Assembly (NCBI GenBank): GCA_944470555.2
Contig: OX104132.1
Coordinates: 6,705,755 to 6,769,754 of the forward strand
Source: Heterobilharzia americana
Taxonomy: Eukaryota > Platyhelminthes > Trematoda > Strigeidida > Schistosomatidae
Length of the DNA: 64,000 bases
Direction of reading: 5' to 3'
The position numbers were made by a program, and so were the translations under genes. Shown one piece after another: positions 23,739 to 37,878 of the stretch (its first letter is position 1; every line of letters starts with the position of its first letter). Under the pieces are notes generated by a model. That model saw only the letters and a program-made list of their open reading frames with translations. It did not search any database and had not been told where the DNA came from.

Positions 23739-26700
23739 GTTATTCTAGAATTGGTAAAAACAGACGTCATCAAAGACCAACAGGTTTTCATTATATTGAG
23801 CAGTAAGATGAATACAACTTAAAAGTGAGTGTAGATTTTGAAATAGATCAAAAATGCAGCCTAAATTACTGGGGATCATGAGGTCAAGAGATCTTGTATT
23901 GACAAGTTTAGGAGATTAAAATAACCAAGGTAATGCAAGGTTGAAAACAGTATCTTTCGAAATACAAAAATCAGGTTTGAGTCTTTTAATTGTGACTACT
24001 TCAACAAACCACAAGAATGGGTTTCAGTCGTTTATTCATCACTCTGAATGACCTTTAATACGTTGACTTTATGTCTAGTATCAAGGAAATGCCAGGCGAT
24101 TGCACTATTTTAAACACTATGAACCCTTAAGATTCAAATTCTTCGGGATATTTTCAGAAATCCGAAAACAACCCTTCTCTCTGTTCTTATGTATCTGCTT
24201 TGGCACTTCCTATGAATTTGCAGATACACTTGTAGTTAACAAGATTCCGGAACTTATCCACTTTGGACTGTTTAAATGAGCTTTCAGTTTGATACACACA
24301 GACTAACTTGGCGGCTGGATAGGTGATTTTTATTACAGCGCTCAGTCTGTGACTCATCCATACGACGATTTCATTTCTTTTTAAGGTAAGATGTAGATAT
24401 ACGATTTTCTGTTGGTCAACTGTACTGCACTTAATTCTCCTCTCCTCTGTTCCACGATATTTGTCAATGAACTTTTGCGCGTAGACAATTTTCGACAAAG
24501 ATCAGTTCTTCTTGAATACTTTCTTCAGAGCGCAGTTTTGCGTGTACGGTTGAAAAGTATTCTTTCCAGACATTTTGTAATTAATTGACTTAAATGGAAT
24601 CACAATCGATCACAGTGCCCAAGTTTTACTCTTATATTAATGATTGAGCAAAAGTTGTTGCATTGTAAACAAAGCCCACTCTAGTGGTCTTTCCGATGAA
24701 TGTACCTGTGAATCTTTCCATCTGTATGACGTTTTGGGCTCAGGTCTAGGAAAAAAATTCACCGTAGTGTTCAGTTTCCATTTTGAATGATGCATTGGGA
24801 TACGCTTCATTAAAAATATTCAATAAGTGAGAGGCATGTTCATTATTGCATACAGCAAGTGTATCGTCAATGTACTTTGCGTAGAATGCTGTTTAGTCGA
24901 CTACATATTCGAGTTTTGTCTGTTCTAGACTCCCCATGAAGACAGCAGCGAGAATCGGGCTTAGAGGGATCCCAATGGCGACTTCATCGATTTGACGGTA
25001 TGCAGAACGTCACTGAATTGAAATCGCACAGTCTTTGTACACATCAACAGAAGTTATTTGAATTCATATTTTTTGGAAGGTGGAAGTAGTTCTGGATATC
25101 CACATACCATGTCTACCGTCTCTTCGAGTGGTATTTTTCTAAATAAGGATGATGCATTGAGAGAAATCATGAATTTCTCAAACATATTAAAATCCTTCCC
25201 CATTCCTACGAATTCCATCATCATCATCTCTATCAACATAGGGTCAGGCATTACTGCGTAACGGTCCAACTTACCACACCTCATATCAGCACATCAAGTA
25301 GGAATGACAGTGAAGTGGAAGATGAAGATAAGAAAATTCAGTCAAAAGAAATATGAAGTACGAAAAGAGAGAAAGGAAGAATGAGAAAATGGTGAGATTC
25401 GGTAGTGTTAAGATGAGGATAATGTGTGTATACATCTGCGCCATTGACATTGGTTTTCAGCCATATGGTCACCTAGAGTCTCCAACCACTGGTTCCTCTT
25501 GTCCCGCAGACCCCAACCGGCTAGTCTACATCGCCCCACATGACTCAAACCAACAGTCAAAGACTTCATACATTGATGCCATGTTTTAGTCTGGCCACCT
25601 TGGACCTTTTTCCAGCCTGAACCTACTTCAGCCAACATTGTGTGATGGGGCAATCGACGACTAGGCATACGTAACATGTGTCCCAACCATCTCAGTCGAT
25701 GAAGGTCCACAACCTCGTCAAGTGATTTTCTTCTTCTCCCTAAAACTCTATACCTGACATTTTGAGTTACTCACGTGGTGACACCACGGAATACGACCTA
25801 TACCACGAAGGCAACGGTGGTCAAATACCTGTAACCTTCTCATGTCTTCCACTTTCAATGGCCATGTTTCAAAGCCATACCTGGCCCCGGGGTTGAAGAT
25901 GATTAGGAATGCTCCGACCGTGGTTGGAGGGTTACCATTACACCTCGGCAGATTGAAACTCGTAATGAACCGTAATCGGTTGCGCTCGGACGTGTAGTTT
26001 TTGTCAGTGGGGAGGCCTTACGGTCCTCCCTTTAAATTAAAAACAAATATTACACCACTACGAATTCCAAGGCATCTTTCAAAATGCTAGCGGTTAGTTT
26101 TGTTCAGATAGGTTGTTAATGTTTTGCCAACCAATCGGTAAGTTCGTTTCACTTTTTTGAGTAACTAGTCACAGGAAGAAAATATTATTTCACTCAACCA
26201 TAGAACATTATTTGAATGTCGAATATACAACTGTTTTTCAGTTCTGCTACTTCGGGTGTTACATCTTCTGTTTGACATTATGGTCAACAGAGTAATGTTT
26301 TGTTAGTTTGTAAACAAAATTTATTTTAAAATGTTCACAAAAGTCTAGTTTCCACTCGACTGATCTGAAGATTCGACTTTCAGCTTTGAATCCTGCTTTA
26401 CCTTACGAGGTTTTGGCAGGAAGTGTTGCTTATCGCACAAATAGGCACTTGGTCAACGAGTGCATTTCGATGTCGTCTGCTGCATTTCTACTGAGTAGAA
26501 CGGTTCCTTTGCTTGTGTCGTTGTTTTGACTTACTACTTTTGTGGATAGTTACACTTTGAGAATATAATGAATAATATAGATGGAAATTATAGCTCCTTT
26601 GATCAATGTCCAATCCAATCATTACCTCTGATTCCCTTTTGAATTTCCCACATACATTTGGCTCATATAGTAATGCTACACACGTACGGCAGATACACAC

Positions 26701-29700
26701 CTTTCGTAAAAAACCGAATGGTATTAATTCCAACGTTTTCTTTGTTAATTTTCTTCCTAGTTGGAATTCCTTGTCTTAAATGGTCTGGGACAGAAGGCGA
26801 TTACAATGTTTTAGTTCTTCAACTACTTGGTCCTAGTTTAGAAGATTTATTCAATTTCTGTGGTCGAAGATTTAAATTGAAAACAGTACTTTTATTAGCT
26901 GATCAAATAATTACACGTGTAGAATATATACAGAATAAAAATTTTATCCATCGGTAAGTTTATGTTCCAGTGAGTTAAATTGGCATTTTTTAATTTAATT
27001 CTTTGAGAGATATTCTTAGTTAACTCCAGACTGTTTTCAGTGTACACGTTATGAGATTTTAAGGCGAAACAAAGAAGAGAGAGAGATAGTATATTGTCAC
27101 AAGTTTTGAGTCGTCAGTCTACGAATTACTGACGTAACCTACCTCGCCTAACACGTGAAACTTACGCTGTTGTCGTGAATTTACCCTATCAAATGCACCA
27201 AGTAGGCTGGGATACTACATGATGTTTAGTTGTGTGCCAGGTTTTCAATGATGGTTATATGCTATGTGTATGTTATCTGGTTTCGTAATTCAGTCAGTAA
27301 AACATCCGACCGATAGTCAAGTGACCACTGTGTTTAAATCCTTCTGCAACTTAGACTTTCGTTTGACCTTCAATCATTATGCCTGTGAATTACTATTATT
27401 TCGTTGCGAATTAAAGTATTACTCATCATTAATGTCTTCAAAGATGACACACGAGATCTTCAGGGTCTAATCCCATCTTTAATTGAGTTTTCTGAAGGGA
27501 AAGTAGAAGGTGAATAATTGTACAATCATAGTACTGGAAAACGATGGCGATATGTTGTTAATTGTTTGGACTTCGAAGTATCAACCAGCTTATTAATTTC
27601 TATCCGTTTAAGAATGAATAACTTGTAAGTGGAGGTGTCGCTCATCGGTTTAGGGAGTTAACTTTCGACCAAGTTAGCCGCGAATTCGAACTCCACTTCA
27701 CCTACTGAGGTTTAGACAGTCACATAATATATATGGCTCATTTCCTACTGCACAAATGTGTAAAAGGTCACTGAATGGATTTAGTTTTCGTTTTTTGTAT
27801 AACTTGTTGGGAATTCTATTAGCACTTAGTTCAACCCACGAGAGGTTACAAGCATATAACCTTTTAAAATATAACATGATACAACGATTCAGTGCTGTAT
27901 GGATTCCCACTATTATTTAGTAATACCACTTCGTGAATGAGTTTTACTATCTAAGGAAAAACGGTTTCACGGATATCGGAGGTAAATACGACACGTTAAT
28001 TTTTTTGCGAATCCCCAGGCTTCTTTCGTTTTACTGCATTTTCATTCTTGATATATATCTACATACCTTTCTTCCTTTTCTGCCTAATTGTGCTGATTTT
28101 AGATTTATTTGCGTCGTGTTTCCTATTGGTTGCATTTTTACCTCCCAAAGGGTCTCTTTACGTATTCCACTTCTATATACTAAATGTATCAGCGATTCTA
28201 TTTTGTTTAAATGATATCTTAATAATCTTGAAAGCTTCAAAAAATACGCTAGTCAACGGAGATTCACCGCGAGGCAGCTAGTAGTCTATGTGAGCTGTGG
28301 CTTATTAGATTAGGACGATAACTTTCAAGTAACGGGTCACGGTTTCGAACTCTGCTCCACCTACCGAGGTTTGGGCAGCTGCCACATAATAGGTATTGGT
28401 TGTTGTCTGGCTGCTGTATAAATATGCACAAGGTCACTGAATGCATTCCGATTTTTTCAAGTAGTTAGTGTATGTCTGAGGGAGTGAGGATATTTTTTCA
28501 GAATGGAATCCTTCAAACATTACAAATCGGGAAAATCAGTTCACTGCTATGTTTGTCATTGATAAAGTAGCTTTTAATAATTAAATATGCATTCTTGTTT
28601 GATAATACACATCGGAAACACATTAATGCCAGTTGTTGACGTTGTATTATAGTTAGTCATTCAGTAGCAACATGGGATCTATGACTACTACCTAGTGATT
28701 CATCTTATATCGAAATGCACTCAGCCACCTTGTGCACATTCGTGCACTAGGCAATGAGCGAAATCTATTTTTTTAGGGCTATTGATGATACTACGTGGCT
28801 GCCCAAACCTCGGTCGATGGGGTGGAGTTCAGACTCATAACCACCTAAAACAATGAACCACAGCCTCACATCTTATGTCAGCATACCACGAAGGAGTGAG
28901 ACAACAACAAAACAAAAGATAATGAGATGTAAATAATTCAGTAAAAGTTGTAAACACCATAAAAGTCAATAAAGAATAAGGAAGGTAAAGCAGAAACAAC
29001 TAAAAATTGTATGAAAGCTAATTATACAAATATTTTCTTTCTTCTAACATACACCTATCCAGTGTAGTAATCACTAACCATTTCTGTTATATAGTCATAT
29101 TCTCATTTGGATTCTTCGCATTTTTGTTTTCGGAAGATCAAATTACTTGAGTTATGCATTTATTAAATGCTCATTTTCTTTTCTATCCTGAATTTCTATG
29201 AGAAGTTTCCTTGCCAGTTAAACCTGACTTTACTCACTTACTGTTTGTTTTTATTTAGTTGTGTTAAACAGGAGGTTGTAATGATGATAATAATAACAAG
29301 TGTTATGTGCTTTTTCGATACATAATAGATCAATAGGTCATCATGGAGTGACATCAGTCAGAGAAACATTGGAAAAATGGGAGTACTAGACAGCTATTTC
29401 GTTCTTGTGTGAGACTACGCAGCAGTGCACACCAATGACCTCACCCTGGCGGGGCTCGAACCCAAGACCTTCGGGTTTTGTGACCAACAGGTTACTATTG
29501 AGCCACTGGGTCGGAATCCATGGTGCATACTTTCTACTTCTGTCAGTTCACTATACAGCGCAGTCTCCATCCAATATCGCCGTTGAGTAACTATCCTCAT
29601 GTTCAACTTGGTTGACCCCGCTGGCGGGGTCATGAGTGCACACTGCTGAGGAGTTCCATACTAGGACGAAACAATTGTCCGGTGCTCCAAGGTTTCCAAT

Positions 29701-32700
29701 GCTTCTCCAACTGACACAATAGGTCAGATGATGAACACTTTCATTGTATTAGATATGAGGTCCTTATGACTAACACTTTACGAGACTAGTTAGCTAGTTT
29801 CCAGCATAACTACTAATATGCTTAGTAATTAAAAATAATATTTATTTTCGACTTGTATAGTAAATGATAGGGGAGATGTGGCTCATTCATTGATCTAGGC
29901 ACTACTAGATTTCCAACCGGATTGATCACCGGTCCCAACCCGGTTTAGACCACTAGGTGGTATCATTACCCTCGACACAGTAGGTGTGATTCGTTGCCTA
30001 CTGCATGTGTACAACGTTGCTGTCAGTAGATTTCAATGTTAAGTGATACCTTTTTTGTGGATGGATAAGTAATGTTGCGGTTTGATGAGAAGTCGCTTAA
30101 AATAAGTTGTCTATTTTATTCAATGCATCACTAGTATTATGATTATGTATAAAGGCAGTAGACAGGTGGTTGTAATTACCTAGTATTCACTTTTTCTATA
30201 GGCCCCCTAATATTAAGATATGTTTATAATGTCAGTTTTGTTACATATTTAGCACACTAGTATGTAATACAAGGTATAATTATGTCTATTGGTGTGTTCC
30301 TATAGAGAAGTTTGATTTATGCCTCATAGTTGTACAACACTTGATAGCAGTTGAAAATTAATTCTTGATACCGCTTATAAATTAGGTGATTTTAAAAGTG
30401 ATATTTGACTTTTAGATGATGAATTCTATGACCGTGTTTGTTTATGCTGTGTTAGGTAAGTAAGTAATAAAAGGTACCTGATAGCATGGCATAATTGACT
30501 TTCATCGATTGGACTGGTTGGAACATGTTGATAGCGTGCTGATTCAGTATTCTTTGTCTACTTTAATATGCCATTGTTGATTAAAATAGGATTAGGCTCA
30601 AAAATAAAAAAAGGAAGACGTGACGTTAATTCATTATTTCTTTCACTGTTGGTATGATTCTTGTGAAATCTTGTGGACTTTTTATGCCTGGCATCCGTGA
30701 AACAATTGGGATCTATGGTTACAGGTTGCTATATCTTTATAGACGCCACCTGAATTATATATAATACAATGGCTTTGATTATTTCTGGGCCTTTCTATAA
30801 CACTATGTTCTATTGACTTTTGATTTTTCAGTCAATTTGATATCTCGTTGGTTCTCAGCTCAGATACATAAGACCCATTCGAGATTTTTCAACTTGCATC
30901 ACCTTTGGCACTGATTGGTGAGATATCCGACTATCTATCGAAGGATGAGTATACTGTAGTGCAGTCGGTTCTATCCTATTATTACGGCTGAGGCATGGCT
31001 GTTAAAGGTAGATTACATGAAAGGGTCACAGGGTTTTGGTCACGTGACGTGAAGGGTCATAAATAAGACTAAGACAAGCAAGTCGATTGATGAGGTTGTG
31101 AACTTTAGTCGATTGAAATGGGTTGGACATATACTGCGCATGCCGAGCCGCCCAGTGCTTACCTTGATGTACCATGCTGTATGAAGTTATATCAGGTTGG
31201 GAGAAGTTTCAGGGTGACCAAACCAAGAGTTGGGTCAGACGATGAAGTTCCTGACTTTTGGTCTAAGTCGTGCAAGGAGATGTAGATTGCCTGGTTGGGG
31301 TCCCCGAGGCCACAGGAATCAGTATTTGAGGACCCTTGGTGACATCGTTGGAAATCGGTCACAATCACGCGGATATATTTACTCCTTGACATCTTCTAAA
31401 GCTTGGATATTCGTACTGGCCTTTATCTTCAGCTTATTTATTCTCTAATGTAACTTTGTCTACTTTGATATCACTCTTTTCCTATTCACTTTTTCTTTGT
31501 ATATTACTGTGGATTGTAGTAGCTTGAGGTGATACACGTGTGTGCGAGGTTCACTGACTCAGTCAGGGATTTAGTACTTTTCATGAAGATCTTGGTAATC
31601 ATATAGCTTGACATTGTACATAACAGTCAGTTCACATTACCAAAATGATCAAACCTGTAAACTGGTTTGTTTTCATGTAACTTATGTTGTATGAAATATA
31701 TTATTATTTTTATTATTATTGTATTGTACACTATAACACAGGTTTTTGATGATATGACTCAAAAAAAAACCCTCAAAAAAGTAGAAAATCTTCGTTCTCC
31801 CCAGTAGCTGATGTTAATGTTTCATATACTCATATTAACTGTGACAACTTAAATGAATAGATATACACAGTCGGTTTCAATATATTTTGTTTATGAGTTG
31901 TATTTTCACTGCACAGATGAAACGTAATTCAATCGTTTCTTTTGAAATTTACTGTTTTACATATAATCCTCCTTCAGTGTTTTTGATTCTTTGCAGTCAC
32001 CTTCTAGCTAGACTGCTATCGTAGTAGTAAATCAAAATGGTTAGATTATGATTTCAAGAGTAACTCCATCAGTTCTCTTGGTTGTTTTGATTACTTTTGG
32101 GGACGAGTAAAACGTGGACACTGTGATAGAATGTAATTTCATCTTTATTGATTTTTTAGATTTACCATATGCACCCACACAGGATTACGTTTCGGACACT
32201 ATTTATTGTCCGAAGTCATATCAAGATAACTGCACAACTTTGAGATATGGTTCACATAGTTCCAATTTTCTCCCCTCCTTTGTGATATAGATAGTAGGAT
32301 TTTTCATATATCCGTAACAGATGCCGATTCATTCCTGTTTCATGTATTGAGTGTTGATTCGATAAATAAAAATTTGGTTATCGATCTCTCTTTCCACTCG
32401 CTAGGTTAGTTTTAAGGATTTTTACTCTCTGCCATTGTGTGGCTGTGTGTAAGCACAGGCATTGTTATGGCTGAGCTTTTTTTCTAGATTCTTTGTCTTA
32501 CTGGGTTCTGGCAATTTTGATTTGTTTAGGTTTTTGTGCTCTCATTGTCTAATTAAGCACAGGTATACTTAACTTCCACAATCTTTAGTCTTCAGAATAA
32601 ATTATTACAAACAGTGAAAGATTTACCATGGGGTCACCGACACCTCTATCTTAGCAGATATATTTAGAAATAGTTGGGAACGCTTGGTCTTCAATACATC

Positions 32701-35700
32701 TATTCCTAATCCCAATACACGAAATAGGAGTGAATCATCACCTGTTTCGGATATATATGGAAAATCTTATTACCTATATCACAAGGGAGATGCGACAATT
32801 AGAGCTATGTAAACCATATCTCGAAGTCGTGAAGTTATCTTGATATGATGACTGTGGACAATAAATTGTTTCCGAAACATAATCCGGTAAGTAATACTGT
32901 TCCACTGTGTGACATACTCTTTATAAGCCAACTGAAATGAAACATACTTAAGGTTTTCTTAGAGCTATGTGGCTTATTGGTCTAGACACTTGTTCTCCAA
33001 TCGTTGCGTCACTGGTCTAAACCCATCTCCACCTACCGAAGTTTAGGCAACCAGGTTGTATCGTTGACCTTCGTTCGATAGGTTTGGTTCATCACCTACT
33101 GCACAAATATTTACGAGGTCGTTGAGTAGATTTCATTGTTTCCTTCAAGGTTTTCCCAGGAAAAATGTCCTTCAGTACATTGTCCACTTAAAGAATCTTA
33201 GATTCAGTAGCTGTTTATATTTTTTCCGGTCAATTAAATTGTATTCCAGCATTTTCACCATGAGATTGGCGAAATTTTCTCGAACTTTACATCCTGAGGT
33301 AGACTCATTTATGCATCACATTTTTTAGCATTTACTGCAATTTGGTATACTACGCCTGGCGACTGTAAAAGCCATCCCAGCAACTGCTGAGATAACCGAT
33401 TACATTTCTCTGTTTTATTGAAAACTACATTCCTAGGCGAAAAAGCGAAACGTGACTGGTTGTTTCAGCAGTTGCTATTGTGACCTGTAAAGTAACTCAG
33501 AGCTTCAGGTTATTAAGTATATGATAAGTATTATGACCAGCGACTGGAAACGTTTGCTGGAATCCACTGCTAATCACCAACCATCATTACTATATATAAA
33601 CTTGATTGGCTGTTTTAATAGTCATTCATACGATTACGAAAGAGAAATTGTTAATAACTTGATATCACGTTCAGGCGAACCAGAAACCTTGGCACCAGTT
33701 TGTTACGATAGACACATTGATATTCCTTTGTATCATGTGCTTCGACCGACAACTGTGAAGCTTAAAACTTCGTTAGCGACTGTAGAACCCACCCCAAGAA
33801 CTGCTGAAATAACCAATTGGGTTTGTCTGTTTCGGTTTGTATGATGGCCTTTTCGTAGGCAAATCAACTTAATTAGTTATTTCAGCAGTCACTACATCCG
33901 TCCAACTTTGACACATAATTTGGATTTTTTGAAGCAAGACTGTCTGAGTATCGCTGCTTTTTTCTGCATTTCGCTAGCATGTATGAGTCCATCCACTGAA
34001 CTAGACGCAAGACGCAATGTTTACAACCCTTTTACTATCACATTAATGACTCACCACCTCCGTATGTTATGCTATCTGAATCATTTTTGTGTACTGAATA
34101 GTTGAATAACATGACGACAGCACATTATAAAAAACAAATGGACATTTTAGAGAGAGAAATTGAGATCCTACGAAATTGAGTGTAGAGTATAAATGAACCT
34201 CTCGAATTGAGCTATGCACTAATGTCATAGGATAATACCTGAGTAAGGTATCTTATAAAGTAGATAAAGTATCACGGTTAATGAAGCTTGTTTGAGATAC
34301 TTATTTTCATTTCTTTAACCTACCTTAGTATTATACTCAGTTTCCTTTATTTTCATACTGTTGTTATTTGTGTTTATTTCCTCTTTCTGTGATGTGAAGT
34401 TTTGCGACTAGAACTGATGCATGAAATCGAAATTCATTCAGCTACATTATGCACATTTGTGCAGTAGATAGTGGGTTAAATCTGTTGTTTAAGGGCTGAT
34501 AATACTGTTTGGTCGCCCAAACCTCAGAAGGTGGAGTGGTGTTCAAACCTGTTACTCGTCGATCAAAAGTTATCTCTCTAAACAAAATGAGCCACAAGTA
34601 ATGCACTCCGGTGCAAAATATAACCGCCTATCTTTTCTTTAGACGAAAAAAACCCATCGGTTATCATTCCACTGAAAGCACAGTAATGTGTAAATTGCTC
34701 AATATTATTCTTCTGATGATTCTGATGTGCGTGATCAAGTTAACATCTACTCCATAGCATTCGTATGAGGGCGAAAAGCCTGACTATCTTGTTTATTTAG
34801 TTCAATGTCTTTCTTTTCACAATTAATAAATCATCTGAGTTATTAAAAGTAGTGTCAATGTTTCGTTTCTTTTGTTGGGCTGCTTCGCGTTGGCTTATTT
34901 TATTACAAGTAATGCAAACTAAATTTGTTAATCATCTTGACTTTTGTAGATCACATTAAAGCAGAACTGCAGTCCTGTGCTCAGTACTGTTTCCAATACA
35001 GACAAAAAGTTGATTTATGAAATTTACCATGTGAGAAAGACCCTTTTTGCTGATTCACCTTATAGTGGAATCGTATGTGTTTGTCTGACAATGTCTAGAT
35101 AAATAGATGGATAGATAGATAAAAATCACTGTCTTTCCCCTTATAGATGGTTATTTTTGTGGGAAATCTCAGGTATACTAGACAAAAAGATACATTTATA
35201 GCTGTTCGCTTGCTCACATGAAAGTTGAAACTGTTTGGTTGGAATATTCTGTTTTTTACCCTATAACAAACACACAACTTAGTTAACCTTTGCACCTGTT
35301 GTAATTATTACTTTTCCACAAGTGACACAGAGAATACGTTTTTCTTCATGTTTGATGATTAATACTGACTTGCAAACAATCTGGTCTCAGTGGAAACACC
35401 ACTCAGTTCAGTTATCTAGTATAGAGAATTAACTTGACTAATATTGTATCCAAGATCCTATGATCCATAGTTTTCCGATGCCTAACTAGAACTCGAGAAT
35501 ACCAGGCAGGTTTGAGAACTGGAGGTGGGTGCATGGATCATATTTTCACCCTCTAACAGGTTCTGGAATATAGGGCTACTTGGTGGCAAACGATCGACAC
35601 CCACCACATTCCATAACCTTTAGGTGGCATTCGACTCTGTCAACATTGAGGTTTGATAGCAATATCTGACCGTGAAAAGAGTACCGAATACGTATTTAAC

Positions 35701-37136
35701 GCTAGTTTGAACTCTTTACTTGAACTCACGCAACCTTGTAAGGACTCATGGAGAGTTGTCATGTGAATCGGCGGCAACTAGTGGTGTCCACCAGGGATGT
35801 CCACTGTCACCGTCCCTATTTAGTTTCGATATCGATGTTTGAGTGGACATAACCTTAGATACGTCTAACTTCACAGGAACTGATTTACCCTAAGTAGGAG
35901 GTCGTTTGGTTGATCTAGAATATGCAGGTGATATTGTCCTGATAGGTGAAGATGCTGTTGCTGCATGCAGGGTCTTGTGAACGCTTTGACCAGAAATCTG
36001 AGTATGTTTCGCGTGCGTTTCGCTGCCACTTGTCAAGGGTAAGATGATGCTCCAGGAATGGTCTGCAGGAACTCCCACTTTAATGATAGGAAATGAAGTG
36101 GTGGAATCTGTCTGTCACTTCGATTACTTAGGGTGTTGTATTAGCTCTAAAGGGTTGGTTGCTGACGAAATCTTAGCTCGGATACATAAGACCCGTCTGC
36201 ATTTGCCAACTTGCGTCACTAATGGAGCCGGCGAGATATCCGACATTCTATCAAGGGACGAGTATATTGCGCCATAGTTCATTCAGTCCTGTTGTACGGC
36301 TGAGACATGGCCGTTAAAAGAAGAAGACATTAGGCGGTTACAGATGTTTGATTATAGGTGTCTTTGTATCATGGTTCGCGTTTCGTGATATCATCGTGTG
36401 AGCAATATTGAGGTAATGCAAAGGGTACTAGATAAGACTTAGACAAGCGAGTCGATTCATGAGGTTGTGAACTTTAGTCGACTGAGATGGCTTGGATATA
36501 TACTGCTCATGCCAAGCCACCACTTACCTCGATATTCCGTGCTAGTGGAAGTTGGATTAGATTGGAAGAAAGTTTGAGATGGTCAGACCAAGACATAGGA
36601 CCAGACGATAAAGTCACTTACTGTTGATCTGAGTCATATTCAATAGCTTTGTGAAATGTGTTGGAAGTTTTATGCCTTGTGGGGGTTATGACCTTCAATT
36701 TCTTCCTTTGAGGATGGGGGTGGTGGTCGTAATTATGTTCTGTTAAATAAAATTAGTCAGAGAATATAACAGGACCATTGTCTAACATACCTCAGTTTGC
36801 ACTAATTGTACGACAAATACAGATTTTTCCAGTCTAATTTAACTGTCGTGAGTCAAGTCTAATTTGCGTGTATGTGTGCATATGTGTGGAAGTGAGATTA
36901 GCATGCATCAAAAATTCAGCAAACTGCTTTCTCCTTATACGCAAATAAGCTCAGGAAATAAGATACATAGATTAAATGGAGCAATTTTATAAATCTCTGA
37001 AGTTTCACGTCAGTATATGGTGTACCTATTGTCGCACGTATTATCATCACTACTATTTACTACTACCATTATAATCATCGCATACAATGTTGTCATATGT
37101 ATTCCACGTGTTTATATCTTTGCATACTTATTCACA

Positions 37137-37183
<47 letters not shown>

Positions 37184-37244
37184 TGTGCCCTTGATAAGTC
37201 ATATGACCGATAAGCGTAACTGATATTTTGTAGTTCTTCTTCCC

Positions 37245-37297
<53 letters not shown>

Positions 37298-37800
37298 GTT
37301 ACTACTGTCATTACTGTTAAGTGAGTTACTAGACACAAAACGAATGGTTATGTAGTAGTAATGATAACATTGGTCTGTTGAACTATGCTGCTTACCTGTA
37401 GTCATGGCATATACCCACCCCTGTAATTATTCTTGGTTTTCTTATTCTATGACAAATAAGAGATGAGATATGATCTCAGTGACAAAGCTGTTAATTAACA
37501 AGCATAAAAATGCACATTATTTGCACTGACTTACTGAGTTCGAAATTTAGTAGGAATAAAACCACTCACTGGAGCGCGGGTACACCCAACTGACGAGTCC
37601 CAACTAGGACGAAATGCGTACCCAGGATTCCACTGCTAGCCACTAAGTAGACTATACTGACTGTTGTTTAGTGGAGACTACATAAATCTTTGAGTGAATA
37701 TGAAGAGAGTTCTCTCTTCTTAGTATGGTTGGAAACCATTCAAATTGATCTGAAAGCTTGACTGCCATTTCAGTCTTATGAAAACGACTTAGTGACATCG

Positions 37801-37878
<78 letters not shown>

